The notes beneath the pieces are model-generated. The model saw only the letters and a list, made by a program, of their open reading frames with translations, ran no database searches and was not told the DNA's origin. The position numbers and the translations under genes were made by a program. From contig JAAGOF010000064.1 of NCBI GenBank assembly GCA_010645155.1, positions 1,924,793 to 1,988,792 on the forward strand: a stretch of DNA of 64,000 nucleotides. Reading direction: 5' to 3'. This DNA comes from Tigriopus japonicus (taxonomy: Eukaryota; Arthropoda; Copepoda; Harpacticoida; Harpacticidae). Positions 51,963 through 64,000 of this stretch are shown here, one piece after another; the stretch's first letter is position 1; each line of letters opens with the position of its first letter.

Positions 51963-54900
51963 CCAGGCTCTCTGTACGTTTGTGCAACTGCCAGGGTGAA
52001 TGACGAGGAATGCGAAAACCTTGATAAGGATGACTTAATTAAAACACCAGAAACATGTGTGAACCTACAAATCGCAATTCAAGCGTGGATTTCGTCGTCA
52101 CTCCTCATCATATAATCTTGTTAATCATTAATGCTCCTAGCAGCCCATGAATATGCGGTTTGTGGTGCTTCAGAAGGTGTTTAAATCATTTCCTGTGACG
52201 ATTGTTCGATGCATGTTTGTATGGCACAGCACGAGCTGCTACATTCCCAACTTGATCGATGGCCGTTTCCTCGTTGGGGTATCGGAAATTGCTCAAGACA
52301 ATTTGAGCATTTGAACGAGAAACTCCCTCGTTTGGGTCCCGTATGGTCTTGTTTACATCGATTACACCACCCTCTCGTTTGACTTGCCACTGTAACTCCT
52401 TCCTGGTCATCCACCTTGGCGACATTTTGACAAATGATTGTTGTTTTGGTCCGAGAGACCTGGAGAGGAAATTATCCCGATAACAACTTAACCTCCCCTA
52501 AGTGTAGCCCTGATGTTTGAATGTAGCACTATGTTACGTTTTTCGAAGGCGAGTCCAATTTTTAGACGAAACAAGTGGACTTGGAAATGAATATATTACC
52601 AGTAGTTAGGGTTCATATCTTTCCCACACTTCAGACTGTCGAGGCTAAAAAGGGAACAGATTGGTAAATGTTTGGGGACCACTATTATGGAACACAAGTG
52701 CCGGCAGGGGACCAAATTTAGTGGGCTGATGGTTAACCGGCCAGGCAAATGAAATTGGGACATTGATATCAGCCATTCTCTTTCTCTCTCTTTCTCGCTT
52801 GCTCTGTATTGACTTGGTCGATGGCTTGCCTCGCCAGGAACAACTCCAAAATTTGAGCTCCAATGATTCCAATCTGAGAGTAATTCAGGGGGTAGTTTTA
52901 TCTTGTCATTCTCAAAAAGACTCAACATAACCCAACTCCTTTCCCTTCCATAATTTGGCTTTAAACACTTAATCAGTTCACTATCCTCGTTTGAAAAATA
53001 AGTTCAGTACTTAATATCCCCCCTGAAACGCATTCTCTGATGGTGCCGTAAATACCCAACCAGGACACTAGTCATTCGCCTGAGGAGAGAGAAAGAGGAC
53101 GAGTCATCTCTTGGAGCTGTGCGTTATTGATTCCATTTATGCTAATGATTCTGCTCTCCATCATCAATAAAGAGGGCTGATGATGTGAAGCTCAGCCAAA
53201 AAAGGCGAGCATCGCGTTCTACTACTACTACTACATAGCTCGTGTAGCGCTCCATTGTAGATATGGTTGAACAGATGAAAAAATCCAAAGTGGTTTGTTA
53301 CTCCATTAAACACATGATCCAATTTTGGGACCCAAAAACCACTCAAATAGGTTAGGTTGCACATTGCAAATACAGAAATGGGGATAACGTTCGCCATTCT
53401 TCAGTAATGGTTATTGGGCTCGTTTTGAACTAGTCAAGCATGATTGTTCGATTTCTTAGTGAGATTTTTGTTCGTGGACTCAATCCGCTAAATCCCAGGA
53501 TCAATGCTCAACAATTGACTATTAGAACATCCTAAGGAAAGGTGCCTAAAAGAATGTCAAAACTACCACATTCATTATCAAAAGCTCGAAAATAATCCCA
53601 CAATCAACATAACCTACAAAAATGAAATTAAAAATTATTGGTTTATTTCTTGCGATGATTCTGTTCATATTTTGGTCTATTTAATTGAAGGATGTTTTTT
53701 TTCATTCAACAGGTCACATTTGCATTTGCCAGTGAAAGCTATCAATAGGTAAATGTTGTGATGCTTCTGAAAAACGAATTATATCACTCAAAGAAGAGTT
53801 AACAATAACAAGTTAAACACAAGTTGTCCGGGAATGCGTTTTTTTGTATCGGGTGTCACTTGGGAGCAATTAAAAAGCTCCAGCGATCTCTTATTGGAAT
53901 CCTGGTCAAGTCTGGCACACCAGAATGAATGAGCCGTAAAAATTGGTAATTGAAAATGACTCCACCAAGATGGTTGTGGCGTTCTCTGAGAGCCAGTTAT
54001 TTCCCATTCGGCGGCAATTGTTTCCTTTAAGACTCATTCCTTGTATCTCTGCCATATATTGTAGAGCACCGTCCACCCTAAGCAAAGAACACCAAGCCCC
54101 TTACACACAACATTGGGTTGCTTTGGTGGAAAAGCTGTGGAGACCAATGTCTGAAAGTCGGTCCCTCCCTTCACAAGTTTCTAATTGGTGATCCACATGG
54201 CTGCTTGGGAGAGAAAGAGAGTGGACCATGGACCAACCTGATTTACAAAACATTACTTTCCGGATGGCGCAGTTCCCTTCCCTATGAAGTAGAGCAGATT
54301 TGGTCACCAAATAGGAAGGCTCTCTGGTTCTTTGTCTCAAGTGCGGGGTCCAACCATTTCCCGGCTGGACAGCTTTATGGCAGCCGCAGTGTCTTTAATT
54401 TAAAGGAGAAACGAATGAATGAACGAATCGGCCCCTCTAGAAATGGTCAAGAGAAAGAGATCTTTTCGATCTCAGATGCATTTCCGATTATCAATCAGAA
54501 GGGGAAATCCATTTCCAAGTGTGTACAAAAGATGAACTTCAATGCTTCACGAAGCAATTGAGCACATGGCTGGCCTGGCCATTAACGACCATTTTCCCAA
54601 GCTGCTCTTCACCACGAATCATACAATGTAAACACTGAGTTCCAAGCTAGATTTTATGTCCATTCATTAGTATTTGTGTTACAGCGTATCCGCCACAAGG
54701 AGGAGGCAAGAAGAGGGATGTCTGTCGTCGAGGACGATTTGATAGAGATCTAAATAATCTTGGAAGATGATGATTGTGCCGACGGGGTCACACCTCTCGA
54801 CACTAACGTGTCCCCTTGTGGCAAGGCAGAGCCGACACGAGGAGGTTTGTTGAAGTTCCACGTGGAGAAAAGCATCACAAGTCTTTAACGGACGCTCCTG

Positions 54901-57900
54901 AGAGGATGATGTCCCGGTGCTCGCCGACCCCAAAGTTGGTTCACTAGCTAATGCTTCGACTTCTTGAACGGGTCTTGGCGATTGGGTCGGATCGTTGGTG
55001 AAATTTCCAGGCAACAAAACTGTTTATTTTCACACTCATCTTATACTCCTCAGCTTCTTCCTGCTTGGACCTAGCCCCAAATCGCAAGAGTGCACGGAAA
55101 CAATGTTGAAGAAATGCGCAAAGATACCAGAACTTAAAAGACTGAGAGGAGAGAATAGCAAAATGTAAATTCATTAGCCTAGTGTCCCTTCAACGTTCAA
55201 GGACTAATTGGGATCTTTTATGGGATGTTAGAATATTTGTAAAATTTATACACTATGTTTGCATCATCGCCCTCTAAACGTTTATCAATGAATATGTTTA
55301 GACATTTTCACTCATTAATTCAGAGAAGTAAATCATGAGTTTACCTTAAAGTACAATTACTGGTCATTTATTGTTCATTAGAAATGAATTTTAAAAAAGC
55401 ATGATAGCTATTTGAATCTAGGCTTTCATTACATTCTGTAATGAGTTGAACATTGAACCCTAGCATTTTGAAACTACCCCTCTTGAAGTCTTCATTCGTC
55501 GTCACACGGTACACAAACATAGGCTGCGCACCACAAGGGAATGAAATATTGGGTTGTGAAATCAACTTGAAGGAAATTATCAACACTTGAGCATGTAAGA
55601 GTGGGTGGGTAATGTGCTCAAAATCATAAATGCAGTGGCAAGGCTGGTCACAATGCCCAAAATTTTAATTTGCACACTTAGTTAAAACACCTGTAGAAGA
55701 AGGGATAACCCGTAAACATGTTACAGCGAAAAGACATAGATGGCCCTTAAAGAAAGAAGCTCAAAACCAGATGAAATTATAAATTGGTGAAAAATAAAAA
55801 GCTGGGCTTTGATAATCGAGTTCGAGCCTGAGTAGACGAAGTAACGATGATCAAGCCCTGACAATTTCTCTCGGTCTCTCTTTCACTCCCCGTTTCAAGT
55901 CGGTAAAACAGGTTTTCTTTTCCCTCGCCAAAGTGAATTTGGTTCACTGTTGATGAGCCCAAATTGACAACACAACACATACACACACATGTGAGACATT
56001 TTCAAAAAATAACTTTTTCTCAGAACACTGATGCTGTTAGCATCCTAATCAAGTTTTGACTGCATCTGAGGATACCCATACTTTATTACGTCGTTATTCA
56101 ATCAACGTTTGTTGTTGGGTTGAGCCGATAAGCGCTCCAAATAAACGACAGGGAATCCAGATGACTTTAAAAGCGCATCATCAGTTTCCACCTTGATAAG
56201 AGTGCATGTTTGCCAAAATATGTGACCGTACAGTGAATCTGAGCCAAATATATATGATGATTTCCGAAATATTTCACTTCAAAAATGTTATCAAATAAGG
56301 TTTTCTATTTATGAATGAATTCTTTAGAAAACTGCTTTATCTGAAGAACGCTTGATGAAGTTTCAAAGGCACGCATGTCATATATACTCGGTATTGTTGA
56401 TTACAAACGTCTTTTGGAAAGTTCTTGCTTGCTCGTCGATAAAAGTTCCTTTGTAGCGCCATACTTTGTTCCAACAAAAATGCGAAGCCGAATTATTTGT
56501 GCGATGCTCCTCGTGCAACAGGAATGACAGGAGCAAGCAAGGCTCATCAAGAAATAGTTGTTGGTTCGCTTGAAATGGTAGAAATGTTGGCAGTCCACCA
56601 TTGATTGAATCAGGGAGTTTGCAATTAGACGGGACCAAAAAAACCAGGACGGAACAAAACAGACAGGAAAAAAGAGAAGAGAAAGGACGAAGAAGGAATA
56701 GAACAGAGAACAAGAGGGAGAGTTTTTGTTGATGCACAAAGTGAAAAGCACTTCCGAACCAATTTGGGGGAAGGAGACACACGAATGGCTGCAAACTACT
56801 GGAAACTTTCCGCTGGATCATTTGTAATAAAAACCCACAGTCATGTTATCATGGCAAAACTGTAATTGCTTTACAAGAAGACGTCGAGATTGTTCATCAA
56901 CCATAATTCATGTTTCTTTTCCCCGTGCTCAATTTTCATTATTCAAATCACTCGTGTCTCTGTCCCATTTTGGAAGCTTGATTTAACTCAGGAACAGATT
57001 GGTCTTTTTTGTTCTTCAATCATGCGGAGGCACTGGGGAAATAAGCCGTGAATCATTGACACGAGATCTACTGGTTCTATGTACTAGTACTAATAAAACC
57101 CACACAACCATCAGCACTATTATCATCAGCATCCCCAGCATCCCCTATTCCTGCCTGTTGGATTTTATTCCTGACATGTCTGTCGTGAAGGCTTCTCGAG
57201 CACAATCCCTCATTCTCGGCAGCCCAAGTTCATTTCTTTTTTACCCGTTCCAATCCTGGAAACCACGAAAAATTATTCATGACGACACTTGGCTCCAACA
57301 ACAATCGCAATGGTCGTCGTGAAGAGTTGGCGGTCGTTGTTGGATGATGGTAGAGAATCATTTGTCAACTCGGGGTGTAAATTTCCTCTGACTTGGCTTT
57401 CAATCCGATTCATTGCAGAGGGAACGAGGAATTTCACTTCAGGCACTCTGACTTGCTCCAATTCCAATTCGGATCCCACAAGACCAAGTTAGCTAGCTCC
57501 ACCACGTAATTTCTCCCGCCACGCTCGTCAAGTTTGTTCAACTATTTACAATTCAGAGCTCTTTTTCGCCCTCGATCTCCACTCTTGGCTAAATTGAGTG
57601 CTGATTCGTAATCCCTGTCTGATCTTATTATCATTACAATTGCGTTGGGGATTGCCACTGTTCTAGTAGACTTTATCTAATAGAACACATTATTAAATGC
57701 TGCTTGATCAAGAACGTAGAAACTAAACGAGGTACCTTTAGTTGAATTTCCGTTGAATTGCGTGATACTAGTAGTAAGTGTTTATAATCACACTTTTCTA
57801 GGCGTAAACCTTATGTGGAGAATGAAATGAAATTAGAGAAATCCTTGAATATTTAAAAAGACAATTGAAGTTGCACACGTAGGCAAAACCAAGGCGTTGA

Positions 57901-59987
57901 CATGAAAACTCTCAGAGCAGGGCTTGATTTAAATTCAGACGATTATAACGAGCAATAAGCCCAACGTAAAAAACCTTATCCGTCGTCAAAGACTAGGATG
58001 AATTATTGTTGCTTGGCGAGACTACGAGGATTTACGCTCTACGTCGACGGGAAATTCGACAACCACTTGTGTTTATTTAAGCATCTTTGTGTATTACGTA
58101 CAAACGCTTCCTTTGCCTGAACGGGATATTTAGTTATAGTTTTGGTGCCGACTAATAATATTTCCAAGGTTGATGGAAATCAACAACAAACGTGAATGGG
58201 CTTCATGACCTGTAAATCTTTAAATCATGACTAAACCACAGCTTGTACCGAAATAAGAAATATTTTAAGAAGGGTTGATGCCAAAAGTGTCATTGGCTGA
58301 TCGGATCTGTCTCTTTTGGGATGAGTTCTACGCACGATCAATGATTTGACTCGATTTCAATTTAAAGTCCAGCCACTTTTTAATTACTTCCAGCCCTTTA
58401 AGTGTGAAATACTAATTCATTAAGGTCCCATAAATTTTTCTCATCGTGCCGGAACTCTCGTCAAAACACGACAAATCAAAACTGTTATCGAATTATTTGC
58501 TCGTCTCGAAGCCACTTACGAAGAAATTTGTCAAAGTTATAGCTCAAATATACTGTATGCCTGATCCATCCAAAAGGTAAGTCAAATCTGGCGAGAATGA
58601 CCGGTTCCATTAGCAATTGAAATTAAATAGGCGGCCAGATAAGGAGTTATGACTTTTCAAACCATCCGTGCACCCGGAGCTGTCATCATAGATCAAAAAG
58701 TATCAAAACGTTCAACTTGCGCCAGAAGGGAAGGGGAAAAAAAGTTGGAAAAACTCTCCATTTGCCATGCACAATCGTGGTCGTTTCGTGTCGAATCCGT
58801 GCCTTCTTGCCTTGTCTCTTTTGCCCATTTGCCTGGCTGAGCAGGACTGGGGAATCACATTTATCCGTGGGCACAGAGATTGAAAACTTTAGAGATGATC
58901 GCCCGTCACGGAGTACGTCTGTATGTACGTAGTTAGGGGGTTCACTCCAGGCTAGAGACAAGATTGTACTTCCTTTACCAAGTAGGTTCACTCTCATTAA
59001 GTTGTGGGTTCCATTGGTTCCAATCACCCAACCTTCCTTAAGCTTTGGGGGGAGATAAAGGAAATGGATCCCTTGTCTGTTTCGAAGCCCGATGCTCGGT
59101 CATATTGTTCCATCAGAAGTTGAGATGCTAGGAAGAGTTCCCAAACTCGGGGGTTTTTAACTTTGCTCATTCTTCATTAAGGCGAAATCTAATTAATTTT
59201 TTCTGCACGGATGACATGAAAAGCAACACAAACAGTACGTTTTTAATTTCTCAATCCCCTCCCCACGCCTTCGCCATGCTCGTGGTACATCCAGTGAGCA
59301 ACTCATTCACCCCACCCAGAAGGCGCACCCAAATCTAAGCCCCAATCCTGATTCCGTGCTCAATGTCAGGGAGTGAGTGAGTCTCCACGGTTTGGCCCAA
59401 CAGGGGTGATCGTCCCTTTTCAGGGTGAGCAACTGAGCATCTCCACAGATTCTGAGCATCTGAACGAACGGGAGAAGTTGATCCCTTCTCCAACGGGTTA
59501 CCAGAAGAGGAGTGAGGTCAGGCAGGATTACCCTTTCCATTCAATACTTAGTCGGTGGGGCTTATGTACTCGGGGTTGTGTAGTGTGCGTAGTCTATCCA
59601 GTGGTAGTGATATATATTCCAATATGACAACATTATGAACGACAAGCACCGGCGGACGTTGATGTCTTAACAGATTTGAGAGAGAAAAGTAAGTGCCCGT
59701 GTGAGTCATCGCTAGAATCTGGCACCTTATTGTGATCAAGATGTTCATTTCATTGGAAGCAGCACTTTGCTTAGGCCCCCCAATTTGTTCCATAAAGGTC
59801 AGATGGGGTCAAATCGAAATCGGATGGAGTCCATAAATCATCACGGAACTTGCTTTTCGATTGAGAAAAAGAATCGAAAATATCCCTTTGATCTAATTTT
59901 TCCAATCTGCTGGGCTCATAAATGGGCACACCTGTCGTGTGACTCACTCTAAATGCATTTCCTTCAGATAATAGGGACTGTTCCTAC

Positions 59988-60345
59988 CTTGAGTCGATTC
60001 CATCCAGGGGGTCTGGTAGCAATGTTTCTCAATCACGGATGAAACTGGCAGCCTTGAATCACATTCACTCACACTTACTATCAAATAAGGAGAACAGTCT
60101 TTGGAACCACCAGCACTGTTGCTACGGTTGCTATCTTCACTATTGCTGGAACTCTCCTGACTGTTATTGTCTTCCCCCGTTGCCTGAGGTTCCAGCTTTG
60201 ATGTTCTGACACTTTCAGCATCTAAGGCCTTTGCGGTCTTTCTTCTTCGACGGCAACTTCGTCGTAATCCGATATTATGTTTGAACACTGATTTACTGCC
60301 TTCCATATCTGCCTGGAGGTTGTTGGTTTCTCGAGCAGGTTCTAG
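59988..60345 (-). CDS. Possible distal 5' exon, basic then Ser/acidic-rich; candidate zfh1 N-terminus
   Basis: An open frame of 119 codons plus one base runs between a good acceptor (TTACTTCCAG) and a good donor (CAAG then GTAGG). The peptide has a strongly basic patch (RRSCRRRRKTAK), then Ser/Asn/Glu-rich disordered sequence, and ends WMESTQ. The frame stays open some 20 codons upstream of the acceptor, so the 5' limit is uncertain; an ATG lies 13 codons inside. It ends in phase 1. A weak acceptor before the first recognised zfh1 exon (CACTCAAG, exon start 43120) takes phase 1 and joins in frame. A basic, then acidic disordered N-terminus would suit a transcription factor. It could equally be an exon of an unrelated gene or a chance ORF. 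Phase agreement alone has about one chance in three. Confidence 0.33.
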
Positions 60346-61515
60346 CTGGAAGTAATTTGGGCACTTAGAGAACTTGGGTCCTTTCCTTGGTTTCTCTCAT
60401 TGGGACTTAAATCTCAAATCCAAGGCACTTGAGTGGGTGAATGTGTTTAAGGTCTACTTCGAGGGTCAAGTAACTTTTTCAACTTTCATCTTCACTTGAA
60501 GGGGAAATGAGAGAGACCGGAGGCACAACACGGAGCAAGATGAGTTCAATTTAGTCCTTCCCGTTTTGAGAGGACTCGTTAACTCAGGTGTGGTGATGTT
60601 GGTTGGAAGCCGGTGTTGGATCTCCTCCTTACCATTCAAGTTTGGTGTTGTGTCAGCAACAACGTGCACGTAGTGACTAATCCAATTGGGCGTATACGGC
60701 GCGAACCTTTCTTCTGTTCCTATCTTTTTTGGTACCCCTCTTCGTGCACCTTTCTCCATTTTTATGGAAAACCATCGTTCGTTGTTCCCTTCGTTTTGTT
60801 GCCAGCTCTCCCCGTTCTTCTTGTGTTGGTTCTCTTCCACGATGAACCACGTACTCACGACTCACGAGTGAGTAAGTAGACAGGGCTTGAAAGAGCCCCC
60901 ACCAACCAACACTACTACCACGAGGTGAACCTACCTCCATTCCGCTATCTCATCATTCCCCACCACTACGTACGTAGGTACCAACGAGAAGACGGAAGGA
61001 AGGAAGGAAGCATTCGACTGACGAGTCCAACCACCTACATTTCACCTCTTCTTCTCCTGCTTCCTCCTCTCGCCTCTTCCCAATCCCTATTGGAAAGGTG
61101 GGGAACTCGAGATGGATGGTATCCCTAGTGCCAAGTGGGACAAGTCGTGGATGATGGCAAGTGAGGGAGAAGAAGGAAGGAAGTAGTAGTAGGTGAGTCC
61201 TCTCGGTCCTTCCCTCGTATTACTAGGTTCCCTACTTCCAACCTGAGCAGAAACGATGGAATAATGAGGAGAAGAAGAAGGAAACGACAAGAGGTTGTGG
61301 GTAGAGTATGCCTTATACTCCCACCGGTTGAAGGAACTCGTTAGAACCCTCTAGCAGAGCGTGGGTTAAATACGGTTGAGGTGATAGATTCAGGCAAATT
61401 TGGGCAAGATTCCCATCGTCGTTGTCTCTCTGACAAAATAGAGGATGGATGATGCATTCACGATGTGACCTGATTATGGTCATCACGAAACGGGCGTTAA
61501 TGAAGGACCCAAAGG

Positions 61516-61545
61516 TATATAAATGAAAAGAAATCTGCCATCAGT
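61516..61545 (+). promoter_or_regulatory. Possible core promoter: TATA box plus TCAGT initiator
   Basis: TATATAAA at 61516-61523 is followed by TCAGT at 61541-61545, placing the initiator A 27 bases after the first T. That is close to the usual arthropod TATA-Inr spacing. No convincing open frame follows within the window, so a transcript would need its coding exons to the right or be non-coding. Chance co-occurrence is possible. Confidence 0.28.
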
Positions 61546-61817
61546 GGGATTTCTGATGGAAAGGGAAATCGTGGGTTGGGAATAATCTGGATCCAAATGC
61601 GAGTAAGTGGCTTGACTGGCTTAATCTGGTGTCATAAGAACCGAAATGGGGCCTTTGCATGTCATGATAGTACACATGTCAGGTGCCAAAAGAAGGTGAG
61701 ATAACACCTTCCACTTGCCTGAATTCATTGTTCCGCTCGCTTTTTCTCACTCCCCAATTTTATCACGTCTCCCTCCTTTTGGTTTCTAGTTGAACACACG
61801 TACGTCACATTGTTGTT

Positions 61818-61837
61818 CCATTCCAATAATGGAATGG
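61818..61837. repeat. Perfect inverted repeat, 8-bp arms
   Basis: CCATTCCA, then ATAA, then TGGAATGG. Confidence 0.8.
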
Positions 61838-64000
61838 GAGAAAGCACTCCTTCCCCTTGTTCGTATTGCACAGTTGCCGAATCCTTCTATTCTTCAGGTG
61901 AACTCACAAGGGATCCATTCACAGAGATGATGACAAGGTAAAAGTTTCTCTCTCTCTTTTGCTCTGGTCTCCTTCCACGTTCATCACCTCATAGTTCACA
62001 CCCATGGAATGAGTGAATCAGGGAGTCTGCCACACAAACCTAACCTAATCTACTCACGAGGAGCTCCTTCCACCTGGCTGAATGATCCTTCGAGTTCCAA
62101 ACGAAGGCGACACAAAGGAAACTTCTTTCTGTCCGTGTTGTTCCAGGTTCCAGCAGCCTCCTCAGTTTTCCCTTCCTAGCCTCGTAGATTTACCGATGGC
62201 TTAGTCACCCGGTCTCTTCTTCTCCGTTGGGTTCACCTTGGTTGAAAATGAGTAGTTGGTTGGGAGTCGTCGTGGTCGTGGACAAGAGACAACAAAGCCA
62301 TTACTCCAAAGTCATTTCAGAGACAATGAAGAGGACACACGAGCTTTGAGGTGGAGAAACACACGGAGACGTACAAACAAAAGGAGGAAGAGAAACGAGA
62401 AACAGATAGAGCGAAACAACAAACCGATGGGACTGACGGCTAATTTTGGAGAGTGACTTTGAGGTTCTCTAATGCTTTCGGATATAGACATTTGTTCAGC
62501 TACTGGAGGGAGTCGAATTTTCCAATTTCATTCAAAGAGACTGAAGTACATATCCAACACTTGCAGAACCTATGAGAGGGTCGGGTTATTGGATCTGAGT
62601 ACGAGACCCCATCATCGTCCACATTGAAGCGTAGCACGAAGTCATGCAATTTTCAAGTCTCGTTCCACCTTTCTATCCTTCCATCGATCATCATCTGTTC
62701 CATCATTCCCTGCCAAAACCTCTAATTACTCTCCAAAGACTCGTTTCTCGAGTTCAATCCCAGTCCCTTTACCTTTTCCTCGTCGCACGCGTGGTACTCG
62801 TCTTTTTTTCGGGCTTTACCTCAATGAAGGATCGCATGCTGATTATGTGTGTTTGTAGCCAGCTCTCCCGCTTTCTCCCGTTTTCTCGAATGTGGCCAAA
62901 ACTAATTTGCCTTATCCTTTCTCTGTTTCGTATTGAGAGCCACCAGGTGGGTAAATATCTCCTTTGGCTCATCATCGGCACTGAAGCCTTTCAAGCCGGT
63001 TCCTTACATGCACGAATGGTTTGGCTCATGCTTCTATGCTATGTACGTAGGTACATGCAGTGATCGGTACACCGCACAAGGAACTGCACATGCTATCTCC
63101 GTATTTGGAGTACAATGAGTTTGAACCAGGTGAGGTTCAGAAAGGAGACATGCAGAACTTGCTTGGATGGATGAAGTTTGGATGGAGCGTTAATGAAGAA
63201 CAAAGACGAGAACGGAGGGGACCCCTTCTCTGTGGCTTTTTTTCGCCCGACCAGCCTCGTAATGGTCATCAACATGGGAGAAATTTGAGAAGACCGAACA
63301 AATAGAGCTAGGTTTCATAAGCACTCAGCTCATGTACGTACGTAGTTGGATCCTGGGTAACTACCAAGTCTGAGAGGGAGAGAAATGGCATGGTTTGTGA
63401 ATGGAGTGGAAAGGGTTCTTGTAAACCCACCTGATTCGAGCAATGAGAACAAATTTCTATTCAGAGAACCTAGAGTAGACACTGAGAGCGACGAAACGAG
63501 AGGGCAACTGCCGTTTGAGAGGTTAAATGCATTCCTCTCACGTAGGATCAATCTTTTTCATAGGTTGATTTACGGCCTATTGGACAATTGAGGCAACGTC
63601 GGACTCGCCGACTGATGGTCGGACGAACGAGAACTTGATTCATTTGTTCGATGTCGCCTGGATGTCGAATGTCAGCGGGACTTAAAAACCCCCTTTGATT
63701 TTTTTTCTCTGGCTAACATCGGTCCTGCCTATTTGTGCTAAATCCGATGAATAAACATCCCCGTTAGGCCAGCGGACACTCTGAACGTAGAAAAAGCCTT
63801 TATACGGCATTGTATCAAGCGTTGATTTCAAGAACGTGACATGGCTGCGTTTGATCGCCTTTCATGGCCCGTACCTTTCGTCCAACCACCAAGGATTACA
63901 CTAATAAAAAGGCATCTGCGTTAAATAAAGACGGTTCATTGGACTCTTCAACATGTCTTGGAATAGTTGTTATGGTTTGTTATGGTCTATTCCGAATATG

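Larger units (their letters stand above)
43130..59987. other. Large region upstream of zfh1 without a supported gene
   Basis: No frame has splice-site support or recognisable domains. The longest are 54118-54561 (+, 147 codons from a non-ATG start) and 51456-51866 (+, 136 codons); neither resembles a known family. The region holds microsatellites and an inverted repeat. It is either cis-regulatory/intergenic DNA or, if the exon at 60 kb is joined to zfh1, a first intron of about 17 kb. Confidence 0.5.
60406..64000. other. Region with no supported gene
   Basis: The one frame of note is 60466-60858 (minus). It holds an ATG (MEKGARRGVPKK...) and a GGTAAG donor after NLN in phase 1, but no acceptor of matching phase was found in the candidate exon that follows. 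A candidate plus-strand core promoter (61516) and a hairpin (61818) are listed separately. Confidence 0.5.

Noticed and set aside
54118..54561. 147-codon plus-strand open frame
   Set aside because: The start is not ATG, there is no recognisable domain or signal, and no flanking splice sites or neighbours support it.
60466..60858. Further upstream exon for the 60 kb candidate
   Set aside because: A donor in phase 1 exists after NLN, but no acceptor of matching phase was found before the candidate exon. The frame opens at GTG.

Overview
The window is animal nuclear DNA, most likely from an arthropod and plausibly a copepod-type crustacean. The evidence is GT-AG introns, many simple-sequence repeats, long non-coding spacers, no operons and no bacterial gene layout. 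The species cannot be fixed from sequence alone.

Two protein-coding genes are well supported, both on the minus strand. (1) A zfh1/ZEB-family zinc-finger homeodomain transcription factor occupies 38055-43079 in six exons. All five introns have consensus splice sites and keep the reading frame. The product has an N-terminal finger cluster, a homeodomain, a CtBP-binding PLDLS motif and a C-terminal three-finger cluster. (2) An apparently intronless gene at 23554-24756 encodes a 400-residue secreted protein. It has two fibronectin-III-like domains, each with a matching cysteine pair, then a Thr/Pro linker, a short coiled coil and a Gly-rich tail.

Layout: 1-23.5 kb is non-coding sequence rich in microsatellites and polypurine/polypyrimidine tracts. 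The secreted-protein gene follows. 25-37 kb is AT-richer and holds several short coding-looking segments on both strands; the best is a pair of possible exons at 35655-35961 (+), and none can be assigned to a family. zfh1 follows with its likely promoter side near 43.4 kb. 43.5-60 kb has no convincing gene. A possible far-upstream exon lies at 59988-60345 on the minus strand, in a phase compatible with zfh1; if it is joined, most of 43-60 kb becomes a giant first intron. 60.4-64 kb holds a possible plus-strand core promoter and otherwise no recognised gene.

The two real genes do not obviously work together. The low gene density around zfh1 fits a developmental regulator surrounded by cis-regulatory DNA, but that is inference. 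No mobile element, tRNA, rRNA or CRISPR array could be supported, and no clearly new system was found. The most unusual items are the secreted FN3/coiled-coil protein, the possible distal exon and a pair of adjacent perfect hairpins near 12.1 kb.
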